NCBI GenBank assembly: GCA_029557215.1
Contig: JAKPQQ010000101.1
Location: 1-41,780 of the forward strand
From: Fibrobacterota bacterium
GTDB lineage: Bacteria > Fibrobacterota > Fibrobacteria > UBA5070
Reading direction: 5' to 3'
Length of the DNA stretch: 41,780 nucleotides
Shown: in pieces, positions 15,726 through 22,321 of the stretch
Layout: each line of letters starts with the position of its first letter
Numbering within the stretch: position 1 is the stretch's first letter
Program-made: the position numbers and the translations under genes
Notes under the pieces: model-generated
Seen by the model: the letters and a program-made list of their open reading frames with translations, nothing else
What the model was told of the DNA's origin: nothing
Database searches by the model: none

Positions 15726-16949
15726 CTAGCGCTTCGCCATCTCGTCCAACAGTTCTTCCATGCGCCCGAACACGTCGCGCATGGTTTCCCAGTCGGGCAG
15801 GAGCGTCACGCGGAAGTGCGTCTTGTACGGCACGTTGAAGCTCGATCCCGGCGACAGCAGCACGTGCTTGCGTTCCAGAAGCTCCAGGCCGAACGCCTGG
15901 TCGTCGAACTTGGGAAGCAGGTCCTTCTTGACGCCCACGAAGGCGTACATGGCGCCCATGGGCTTGACCACTTCCAGGTATTTGCTGGCGGCCACGCCGT
16001 CGAGGATCGTCTGGCGCGTCTGCCAGAGACGGCCGCCGGGTTTTGTCAGCTCCCAGATGGACTGCTTGCCGCCCAGCGCGGTCTGCACGGCCCACTGTCC
16101 GCCCACGTTGGCGCAAAGCCGCAGCGAAGACAGCAGGTCCAGCGCCTGCATGTATTCCTTGGCGCCGTCCTTGGCGCCGGAAAGCGTCATCCAGCCCACG
16201 CGCCATCCGCAGGCGCGCCAGACCTTGGACAACCCGCAGAACGACACGCACAAAGTGTTCTTCACCAGCGACGCCACCGGGACGAACTCCGATCCCTCGT
16301 ACAGGATCTGGTCGTAGATCTCGTCCGAGAAGATGATCAGGCCCTTCTCTTCGGCGATCTTCACGATGGCTTCCAGCAGGTGTCTGGGGTACACCGCGCC
16401 GGTGGGGTTGTTCGGCGAGATCAGCACGATCGCGCGGGTGCGTGGCGTGATGCGGGCGAGGATCTCTTCGGGATCGGGCAGGTGGTCGCGCTCGGGGGGG
16501 CAGGGGTAGTGGACGGCCTTGCCGCCGTGCAGCGTGACGGAAGCTGTCCAAAGGGGGTAGTCGGGCGAAGGCACCAGGACCTCGTCGCCCGTTTCCAGCA
16601 GCGCGTTCATGGAAAGCAGGATCAATTCGGAAACGCCGTTGCCGATGAACACGTCTTCGGCGGTCACGTCCATGATGCCGCGGTCCTGGCAGCGCATCAC
16701 CACGGCTTCGCGCGCCGGGAAGATGCCCTTCTGGTGGCTGTAGGCCTCCGATTCGCGCAGGTTCTCGATCATGGCCAGGCGCATGGTTTCGGGCGTGCGG
16801 AATCCGAAGATGCCGGGGTTTCCGATGTTGAGCTTGATGATGTCCCAGCCGGCCTTTTCCAGCTCCAACGAGCGACGGGCGAGGTCGCCACGGATCTCGT
16901 ATTTGACGCCTTTGAGGCGGGAACTGGGCTGGATGTTTGGGTGCGGCAT
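15726..16949 (-). CDS. alaA: Glutamate-pyruvate (alanine) aminotransferase AlaA
   Basis: 407 residues, a PLP-dependent class I/II aminotransferase that makes alanine from pyruvate and glutamate. It follows Escherichia coli AlaA closely as I recall that sequence: KLNIGNPGIFGF, VFIGNGVSELILLSMNALL, VPSPDYPLWTASV, SPNNPTGAVY, DEIYDQILY, FCGLSKVWRACGWRVGW (the Lys in LSK binds PLP) and LRLCANVGGQWAVQTALGG. ATG 16949 has a strong GGAGG 6 nt upstream. The frame stays open further upstream but runs into Gln- and Pro-rich translation of the leader. A long leader (16950-17286) with a small Ala-rich ORF suggests alanine-responsive control; see the leader entries. Confidence 0.95.
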   Translation of the reverse strand: MPHPNIQPSSRLKGVKYEIRGDLARRSLELEKAGWDIIKLNIGNPGIFGFRTPETMRLAMIENLRESEAYSHQKGIFPAREAVVMRCQDRGIMDVTAEDVFIGNGVSELILLSMNALLETGDEVLVPSPDYPLWTASVTLHGGKAVHYPCPPERDHLPDPEEILARITPRTRAIVLISPNNPTGAVYPRHLLEAIVKIAEEKGLIIFSDEIYDQILYEGSEFVPVASLVKNTLCVSFCGLSKVWRACGWRVGWMTLSGAKDGAKEYMQALDLLSSLRLCANVGGQWAVQTALGGKQSIWELTKPGGRLWQTRQTILDGVAASKYLEVVKPMGAMYAFVGVKKDLLPKFDDQAFGLELLERKHVLLSPGSSFNVPYKTHFRVTLLPDWETMRDVFGRMEELLDEMAKR

Positions 16950-17046
16950 TGGATCCTCCGAGAGTGGGGAAGGATAGTTTTCGGGACCACGCGACACGAC
17001 GACCCGACCACCGGCCGGGCCCCGAGTCGATCGGAAAGTCAGGCGG

Positions 17047-17199
17047 TCAGGTGCTGGTTGCTGCTGCTGCTGCCGCTGCAGGTGCCGCGGCCGCGGGGGC
17101 GGGACGGAATCCAGCCATGCACACGACAAGACGGTTCGCCGCGATGGGCGAACGCCGCAGGGCCGCGATGCCCTTGTTTGTCGTGTGGATGTTCCGCAT
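17047..17199 (-). CDS. Putative Ala-rich leader peptide upstream of alaA
   Basis: A 50-codon ORF on the alaA strand begins at ATG 17199 with AAAGGA 4 nt upstream, and stops at 17047, 97 nt before the alaA start. The last third reads PAPAAAAPAAAAAAATST, with five consecutive GCA codons. GCA is uncommon in the neighbouring genes, which mostly use GCC and GCG. A run of the product amino acid just before the stop, ahead of a biosynthetic gene, is the usual form of an attenuation leader peptide, here for alanine. Translation is not proven, and the GCA run could also be simple trinucleotide expansion. Confidence 0.4.
   Translation of the reverse strand: MRNIHTTNKGIAALRRSPIAANRLVVCMAGFRPAPAAAAPAAAAAAATST
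17059..17079. repeat. Trinucleotide repeat (TGC)5-CGC-TGC
   Basis: Five perfect TGC units (GCA on the minus strand) followed by CGC and TGC. It is in frame with the alaA leader ORF and encodes its alanine run. Slippage would change the number of alanines without shifting the frame. Confidence 0.7.
17116..17191 (-). ncRNA. Three-stem RNA fold in the alaA leader
   Basis: The outer stem pairs CACACGACAA (17120-17129) with TTGTCGTGTG (17178-17187), 10 bp perfect, and extends by 3 bp past one mismatch to 17116/17191. Inside are two hairpins: GTTCGCC/GGCGAAC (17134-17140 with 17147-17153) and AGGGC/GCCCT (17159-17163 with 17170-17174). Both have 6-nt loops that share GCGAT. The fold overlaps codons 3-28 of the leader ORF, so a translating ribosome would melt it. 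The ACACGAC arm motif recurs at 16994-17000, which would allow an alternative pairing nearer to alaA. Confidence 0.45.
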
Positions 17200-17256
17200 G
17201 GATCCTTTGTTCGGCAGGAGGGGCTCTTCTGGTTGGCGACCTCCAGCTTGGATCAA

Positions 17257-17286
17257 AGCCTAGCACCAAAGGCGCGGGTTTGGCAA
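17257..17286 (-). promoter_or_regulatory. Candidate promoter of the alaA leader
   Basis: On the minus strand TTGCCA (17281-17286) is separated by 18 bp from TAGGCT (17257-17262). The -35 hexamer is the same as that of the tRNA-Phe promoter in this window. Transcription would start near 17250, giving a leader of about 300 nt before alaA. Confidence 0.4.
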
Positions 17287-17439
17287 ATCCGCGCGATTCT
17301 CCGTTTTGCACCGCCACGACTCTGGCGCCCGGATCGGGGGAGCGCAGGATCAAAGTGAACGCTCGACTTTGTGACAATTTAAGGAGTTCGCGGAAGTGCT
17401 TTGTTTGACGACTCGTTGTTGCTAGATTTTTACACCAGC

Positions 17440-17967
17440 ATGACGCAGATATCGCCGGTTACGGTGTATGTCGCTCTCGGGAGTAACCTGGGAGACCGGT
17501 CCTTGGCCCTCTCGAGAGCCCGAAATTGGCTTTCCAAGATCGCCCTGGACGATCGACTCGAAGAAAGTCGCATTTTCGAGACCTTGCCTGTCGGGCCGGG
17601 AGTCCAGGAATGCCACCTCAACCAGGTGGTCCGGTTCGAAACGGTCCTGACCCCCGACCAGATGCTCGTCTTCTTCAAGGAAGTGGAGAACTGGCTGGGA
17701 CGGCGCAGTCGGCCACGTCTGCATCCGCGCGAGATCGACATCGACTTGCTGTTCTACGGCGAAACCGATCTCAACATGCCGCACCTGCGGGTTCCGCATC
17801 CGGGTTGGGCTGCGCGTTCGTTCGTGCTGGTCCCGCTGCTGGATCTGGAACCCGACTTCGTCTGTCCCGTCACCGGGGTTCCCGGGCGCGCGCTGCTGGA
17901 CGAACACTGTCCGCGTTGGAACCACGAGGCCTGGGCCTTTGGACAGCGCATGGCGGTCGCGGTCTAG
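17440..17967 (+). CDS. folK: 2-amino-4-hydroxy-6-hydroxymethyldihydropteridine pyrophosphokinase (HPPK)
   Basis: 175 residues, the normal length for HPPK, which transfers pyrophosphate from ATP to 6-hydroxymethyl-dihydropterin in folate synthesis. The signature starts at VYVALGSNLGDR. The catalytic region is present: ENWLGRRSRPRLHPREIDID, where the two Asp residues bind magnesium, then LLFYG and LRVPHPGWAARSFVLVPLLD. ATG 17440 matches where HPPK proteins usually begin; an in-frame TTG at 17401 would add 13 residues, and AAGGAG lies 14 nt before that TTG. A TAGATT hexamer lies 11 nt before the ATG. No other folate gene is adjacent. Downstream lies a stretch of gene remnants. Confidence 0.93.
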   Translation: MTQISPVTVYVALGSNLGDRSLALSRARNWLSKIALDDRLEESRIFETLPVGPGVQECHLNQVVRFETVLTPDQMLVFFKEVENWLGRRSRPRLHPREIDIDLLFYGETDLNMPHLRVPHPGWAARSFVLVPLLDLEPDFVCPVTGVPGRALLDEHCPRWNHEAWAFGQRMAVAV

Positions 17968-18163
17968 TTCATCGGGCGGATGGGGGAAGTTTTCCCCATG
18001 CGCTGCGGCTAAACACCGCCGTTGGGTGAGCGGAGTCGAACCCCGGCGGCGTTTGATCCTGCGCGCACCCCCGTCTCCGGGGCGGCCGCCCCGAACCCCG
18101 TCGAGCCACGGTCGGATCGCCGCGTTGCGCGAGTCCGCCCTCGCGCTATGCGATGATGAATCC

Positions 18164-18451
18164 GTGCGTTGTCCGAGATTTGTGCATTGGATCTGGGTGC
18201 CGCTCTTCTTGGCGGGCTGCCGCATGGTTCCACCGGCTCCGGCGCCGGTTTTGGGATCCGTCGATCCTGCGCTGGAGCTGGAGCGCAAGGTCGCCCAGGT
18301 TCGCCAACGCGTGGAGCGGGTCCGGGGGGTGACGTTCCGTTCGTTGCCCAATGTCGAGCGGGTTCCTGCCGACCGGAAGTGCGCCGAAGGTCCTGGTGCG
18401 CGGGTCCGAAGTCGTGGTGGGGGAGGGGTTCGATCGCGCGACGACCGCTAG
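18164..18451 (+). pseudogene. Lipoprotein gene fragment
   Basis: From a GTG at 18164 the frame encodes a clear lipoprotein signal with lipobox LAGC (VHWIWVPLFLAGC) and a helical stretch (DPALELERKVAQVRQRVERV, then RGVTFRSLPNVE). After about residue 60 the codons lose the local GC preference at third positions and the protein becomes Arg/Gly-rich, while a second frame at 18351-18497 shows normal codon use. I read it as a 5' fragment of a larger lipoprotein gene whose remainder was lost or displaced. A run of six G at 18324-18329 cannot explain the shift alone, because the alternative frame has a stop (TGA) at 18330. The stretch 17968-18163 holds no gene I can support. Confidence 0.45.
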
Positions 18452-18497
18452 GTTCGTCCGGGCGACCCTGCGGCGTCCGCCGCGCAAGCCGGACTGA
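18351..18497 (+). pseudogene. Possible fragment of an IS66-type small orf
   Basis: 48 codons (ATG 18351 to TGA 18497) overlap the lipoprotein fragment in another frame. The stretch LVRGSEVVVGEGFDRATTAR followed by FVRATL resembles the C-terminal end of IS66-family OrfA accessory proteins, which end in a pattern like valine-rich strand, GxGFD, then a short helix ending the protein. Third-position GC is high. No terminal repeats and no transposase gene are nearby, so at most this is debris of an old insertion. The identity is weak. Confidence 0.25.
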
Positions 18498-18507
18498 ACC
18501 GGCCCGA

Positions 18508-20013
18508 TCAGGCGTCGCCGATGGCGCGCGCGGCCGCCGGATGCCAGAACCGCCGCAAGGTCCGCACAAGCCAACGAGGACGGATTCCGACATCCGGTTC
18601 GACCAGGTCCATCCACGGATGCGGCACGTGTTCCCGCGGCGACTTTCCCTTGGGGCGCGAGGCGCAGCTGGACAGGTAGAGCCGGTCGCGGGCCCGGGTG
18701 CAGGCCACGTAGAACAGCCTGCGTTCCTCGTCGTCCTGGTAGGGCGCCAGGGAGCGTCCTTCCCGGGCTTCGCGGTCCTGCCCGCAGACGAACACGGCCG
18801 GCCATTCCAGGCCCTTGGCGGCATGGATGGTGAGCAGGCGGATTCCATCCTGGTCGTCGCCGCGCGACACGGGAAGCCCGCGCAGGGCCTTCCGGAGAGG
18901 GGCTTCTTCCCGGTTGCCCCGGAACAGGGCGCACAGGTCCGATCCCGGTGTCCCTTGGCGCAGTTCCTGTTCCATCCGCTTGCGGATCCAGGCGAGTTCC
19001 TCCGCGGGTTCGCGCGCCTGGAACCACAACGGCGGTTCGCCGCGCTCCTTGCGGCGCGGCTGGAGCTCCTTGCGGAAATCGGGCGGCTTGTCGGGGAACA
19101 CGCGGTTGGCGGCGGCCAGGATCGGGGCGCGGCTGCGGTGGTTCCCCGTCAATGTCAGAATCCGTCCATCGGGCCGGTCGGACCTCCAATCCAGGATGTT
19201 GCGCATGTCGGCGCCGCGGAATCCGTAGATCGACTGGTCGTCGTCGCCGACGGCCATGACGCGCCGCGAATCGCCGGCCAGCAGCGAGACCAGGCGGTAC
19301 TGGGTGCGGTCGGTGTCCTGGTATTCGTCCACGAACAGGGTCCGGGCCCTGGCGCGCCAGCGTTCCAGAAGGCCGGGGTCGGATTCCAGCGCCAGCAGGG
19401 AGGCCGAGATCAGATCGTGCATTTCCGCGACGCCCAGGCGGCGCTTCCAGGCTTCCCACTCCCTCCAGGCCTCCAGCGACGGATGGCCTCCCGCTTGCGC
19501 GCAGCGTTGGGGATCGCCCCATTCGGCGAGCATGCGGGTCCAGGCCTTGGCGGTGGGTGCCGAAAGGGCGCCTTCGCGGAACCGTTCGCGCCAGAATTTG
19601 GCCGATTCGTCGGCCTCGGTCTCTTCCGACAGCAGCTTGGGGCGGAACGCCCATCCCGCGCTCTTCCAGCCGCGGGCGCCGTCTTCGCTCAGGATGGCCA
19701 GCCCCAGCGAGTGGAACGTCCTGATCTCCGGAAGAGCCGAACCCGCCGCGAGCAGGCCGGCCACACGTTCGCGCATTTCGTGCGCGGCCTTGCGCGTGAA
19801 CGTGAGGGCCAGGATCTGGTCGGCGGGGTGGTTGCGCGCAAGCTCCAGGGCCAGCCGCCGGGTGAGGGTGGTGGTCTTGCCCGTCCCGGCCCCGGCCAGC
19901 ACCAGCAGAGGTCCCTCGGAGGCGAAATCATGGGCGAGGACCGCCCGCTGGGCGGGTTCGAGCCCGGCGCAAAGGCGTTCCAGGGCAAGGTCCGATTCCG
20001 GGTGGAGGGGCAT
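18508..20013 (-). CDS. Compact UvrD/Rep-family superfamily 1A DNA helicase
   Basis: 501 residues, whereas UvrD, Rep and PcrA have about 650-730. Motifs in order: Q-motif LEPAQRAVLAH (19-29); Walker A AGAGTGKTTT (about 40-49); Ia LTFTRKAAHEMRERV; motif II DEYQDTDRTQ; motif III VGDDDQSIYGFRGAD; motif IV TGNHRS; V LLTIHAAKGLEWPAVFV; VI FYVACTRARDRL. The core ATPase is complete, so 3'-5' ssDNA translocation or unwinding is expected. Between motifs IV and V only about 100 residues remain, so subdomain 2B, which regulates Rep and UvrD, is largely missing. It is divergent from ftsE. There is no Shine-Dalgarno; TACGAT lies 9 nt upstream. Confidence 0.9.
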   Translation of the reverse strand: MPLHPESDLALERLCAGLEPAQRAVLAHDFASEGPLLVLAGAGTGKTTTLTRRLALELARNHPADQILALTFTRKAAHEMRERVAGLLAAGSALPEIRTFHSLGLAILSEDGARGWKSAGWAFRPKLLSEETEADESAKFWRERFREGALSAPTAKAWTRMLAEWGDPQRCAQAGGHPSLEAWREWEAWKRRLGVAEMHDLISASLLALESDPGLLERWRARARTLFVDEYQDTDRTQYRLVSLLAGDSRRVMAVGDDDQSIYGFRGADMRNILDWRSDRPDGRILTLTGNHRSRAPILAAANRVFPDKPPDFRKELQPRRKERGEPPLWFQAREPAEELAWIRKRMEQELRQGTPGSDLCALFRGNREEAPLRKALRGLPVSRGDDQDGIRLLTIHAAKGLEWPAVFVCGQDREAREGRSLAPYQDDEERRLFYVACTRARDRLYLSSCASRPKGKSPREHVPHPWMDLVEPDVGIRPRWLVRTLRRFWHPAAARAIGDA

Positions 20014-20075
20014 GCGAAGCCCATCGTACCATCGCGCCGGCTTCCAAATCCTGACGGCGCGTTACCTTTGGACGG

Positions 20076-20762
20076 GTGATCCAGTTCCTTCACGTGAGCC
20101 ATACCTACGACGGAACCTGGAAGGGGATCGAAGACATCACCTTCCGCATCGAGGCCGGCGAGTTCGTGTTCCTCACCGGGGCGTCGGGGGCGGGCAAGAC
20201 CACGCTCATGAAGCACATCTACATGGAGGAGCTCCCCGATTCCGGGCGCGGCGGCCGCGTGGTGGTGAGCGTTCCGGGCGTGGAGGTCTACGATTCCAGC
20301 AGGGTGAACCTGTCCCGCATCCAGAGCCTGCGCCGCGAGATCGGGGTGGTGTTCCAGGATTTCCGGCTTCTGACCGATCGCGACGTCTGGGAAAACGTGG
20401 CCTTCGCCCTGCGCGTGCGGGGGCAGGGCGGCAGGTATCTTCGGCGCAGGGTGGAGGACGTCCTGGAGCGCGCCCACCTCACGCACCGCCGCCACGCCCA
20501 CCCCAACGAACTGTCCGGCGGCGAACAGCAAAGGGTGTCCATCGCCAGGGCGATCGCCGGCGAGCCCCGCATCGTGCTGGCCGACGAGCCCACGGGCAAT
20601 CTGGACCGCGAGAACGCCGAAGGCGTCCTGGAAATCTTTCGCCAGCTCCATGCGGCGGGCACGACCATCGTGATGGCCACCCACGACCTCCAGCTCCTGG
20701 AGCGGCTTCCGCACCGCCGGATCCAGCTGGAAGCGGGACGCTTGAAGAACCGCTGGTTCTAG
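20076..20762 (+). CDS. ftsE: Cell-division ABC transporter ATPase FtsE
   Basis: 228 residues from a GTG start. FtsE hallmarks are EAGEFVFLTGASGAGKTTLM (Walker A) with HIYMEE, then IGVVFQDFRLLTDRDVWENV (Q-loop), LSGGEQQRVSIARAI (signature), VLADEPTGNLD (Walker B) and MATHDLQLL (H-loop). FtsE works with the membrane protein FtsX to activate peptidoglycan hydrolases at the division site. FtsX is normally encoded directly downstream, but here the next gene is an unrelated YbjQ-domain protein, so ftsX must be elsewhere, or this ATPase serves another permease (LolD and MacB ATPases are the nearest alternatives). A TACCTT hexamer ends 7 nt before the GTG, and no clear Shine-Dalgarno is present. Confidence 0.9.
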   Translation: MIQFLHVSHTYDGTWKGIEDITFRIEAGEFVFLTGASGAGKTTLMKHIYMEELPDSGRGGRVVVSVPGVEVYDSSRVNLSRIQSLRREIGVVFQDFRLLTDRDVWENVAFALRVRGQGGRYLRRRVEDVLERAHLTHRRHAHPNELSGGEQQRVSIARAIAGEPRIVLADEPTGNLDRENAEGVLEIFRQLHAAGTTIVMATHDLQLLERLPHRRIQLEAGRLKNRWF

Positions 20763-20793
20763 TGCGACAATGAACGACGGAGTACCCACCAAC

Positions 20794-21540
20794 ATGCCGA
20801 CAGATTCCGCTTCATCGTTCCATTCCGCCACGCCCGAGACGCAGGCGCCATCGGCGACCGAAGGCCCGTTGCCTTTGCCGGAAGAATCGCCGTTCTTGTC
20901 CGACCACGGCGAGCACAGCGCTCCTCCTCCCGCGATTCCGAGGACGCCTCCGGAGCCGCCTTCGGGTCTGAGCCAGTTCCCGCCGCCCAGCGCTTCCGTG
21001 CTCGCCTCGGCGAGCGCCACCCAGGCCCTCGCGCGTTCGCCTTCCAGCCATCTGGCCGTCCAGGCCCCGCCCCCGATTCCCGGCTACGGGCGGGTCGTGC
21101 AGGATTCGATCTCGTCGTTTCCCATGTACCTGGCCGGCGGCGGCGAAGACCCGTTCGCGCCGGGTGGCCACGGATCGGGGGCGTTGCTCGCCACCACGTC
21201 CAGCGGCAACGATCTGGTGGATCGGCTCAAGGCGATCCTGGTGACCACCACCGATTCGCTGCAGGGACGCCTGGTGGAACAGTACCTGGGGTTGGTGACC
21301 GCCGAAGCGCTGGTTCCCACCGACACCCTGCTGGAAGGCGCCGAGCGGACGGGGCGGTTTTCGCGCTACAAGACCTCGCAGCAGAAGCTGAAGTCGCTGC
21401 AGCAGCTGGTGGTGGCGGAAATGAAACTGGAAGCCGACAAATTGGGTGGCAACGCGGTGGTGGGGTCGCACGTGGCCACGACCATGGACCACGGCGTGGT
21501 GCTGGTGGTGGCCACCGGCACGGCGGTGCGCGTGGTCTGA
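20794..21540 (+). CDS. YbjQ/UPF0145-domain protein with a long disordered N-terminus
   Basis: About 248 residues. Residues 1-100 are Pro/Ser/Ala-rich and probably disordered. A middle segment contains GYGRVVQDSISSFPMYL. From about residue 155 the protein matches the YbjQ-type 'heavy-metal-binding' fold: YLGLVTAEALV, LQQLVVAEMKLEADKLGGNAVVG, and a final strand VVLVVATGTAVRVV. The family's role is unknown despite its name. ATG 20794 has CGGAG about 11 nt upstream; an in-frame ATG at 20770 has no ribosome-binding site. It lies 31 bp after ftsE on the same strand, so co-transcription is likely. No membrane helix is seen, so it does not replace FtsX. Confidence 0.75.
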   Translation: MPTDSASSFHSATPETQAPSATEGPLPLPEESPFLSDHGEHSAPPPAIPRTPPEPPSGLSQFPPPSASVLASASATQALARSPSSHLAVQAPPPIPGYGRVVQDSISSFPMYLAGGGEDPFAPGGHGSGALLATTSSGNDLVDRLKAILVTTTDSLQGRLVEQYLGLVTAEALVPTDTLLEGAERTGRFSRYKTSQQKLKSLQQLVVAEMKLEADKLGGNAVVGSHVATTMDHGVVLVVATGTAVRVV

Positions 21541-21693
21541 TCCCGGAAGGGACCGAAGCCCCGGCGCCGGAAGACCCGCCATGCGGGGCTGCAGGCGCGA
21601 AGCGGGGTCGGGACGCGGACACGCTCGCCGTCATTGCGGAACGCGGCCTGGTTCACGAGGGCCCAACCGCGCGGGAGCCCGGCGCGGATCCGG

Positions 21694-22158
21694 TCAGAAG
21701 TTCTCCTGGTTTCTCCGTTCCAGGGTTTCCCGGTCGATGTTGTCGGCCAGGATGAACCCGGTGAGGTCGCGCATGATGAAGAATCCCTCGGGCGGGATCT
21801 TGCTGTCGTCGGTCAGGATGTACACGTCGCCGGGATTGTCGATGTAGCCGTCGAGCTTGCCTTCGCCCAGGTCGACGGTGGTTCCGGTCTTCTGTTCGTA
21901 GGGGCGGACCTTCGAGGCTTCGACCCATCCCTTGGCGCCGTTCTTGGTCACCACGTAGACGTGGTCTCCCCGGGCGTCCTCGCGCAGGAGGAGTTCGGTC
22001 TCGTCGGCCATGTGCAGGGGGACTTCGCCCTGGCGGCGTTCGGGGGTCAGCCAGACCGGCACCTTGCCGTCCTTGGAGATCAGGTAGGGCTTTCCTTCGG
22101 CGGCCAGCACCGACACCGCCAACACGGCCAGCCAAGCCAAAGTCTGTCGGAGGGACAT
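21694..22158 (-). CDS. Exported SH3-like domain protein
   Basis: 154 residues with a clear signal peptide (SLRQTLAWLAVLAVSVLAAEG). The mature part reads like a bacterial SH3 domain: KPYLISKDGKVPVWLTPE, GDHVYVVTKNGAKGWVEASKV. A negatively charged C-terminal region (LGEGKLDGYIDNPGDVYILT) follows and it ends QENF. SH3b domains in exported proteins usually bind the cell wall or mediate contacts; no catalytic residues are seen. ATG 22158 has GGAG 6 nt upstream; an in-frame ATG at 22170 lacks one. It is divergent from the foldase lipoprotein, with which it shares a 163-bp regulatory gap. Confidence 0.8.
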   Translation of the reverse strand: MSLRQTLAWLAVLAVSVLAAEGKPYLISKDGKVPVWLTPERRQGEVPLHMADETELLLREDARGDHVYVVTKNGAKGWVEASKVRPYEQKTGTTVDLGEGKLDGYIDNPGDVYILTDDSKIPPEGFFIMRDLTGFILADNIDRETLERRNQENF

Positions 22159-22321
22159 CTGTTGCTCCATTGTGTGGTATCACTGCCGAAACAGGGGTGT
22201 TGCCAGGAATATACCACCTGCGGGATGCGCGTCGCGCGCCGGCGGCATCCTCGGTGCGTGTTCTTGTTCTCCCGTAGAGTACTTTATTTGGCCCGTGCCC
22301 CTCAAAGAAGGAAATCGTCAA

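Noticed and set aside
17396..17442. folK starting at GTG 17396 after AAGGAG
   Set aside because: That GTG is out of frame and meets a stop within ten codons; the TTG at 17401 is in frame but poorly spaced and extends the protein beyond the family's usual start.
18020..18045. Minus-strand GGGGTTCGACTCCGC, resembling a T arm or an att remnant
   Set aside because: The flanks do not pair as a T stem, and no acceptor, anticodon or tmRNA structure can be built around it.
18324..18329. Run of six G as a simple frameshift explaining the lipoprotein fragment
   Set aside because: The alternative frame meets a TGA at 18330, so a single indel in the run would not restore a longer protein.
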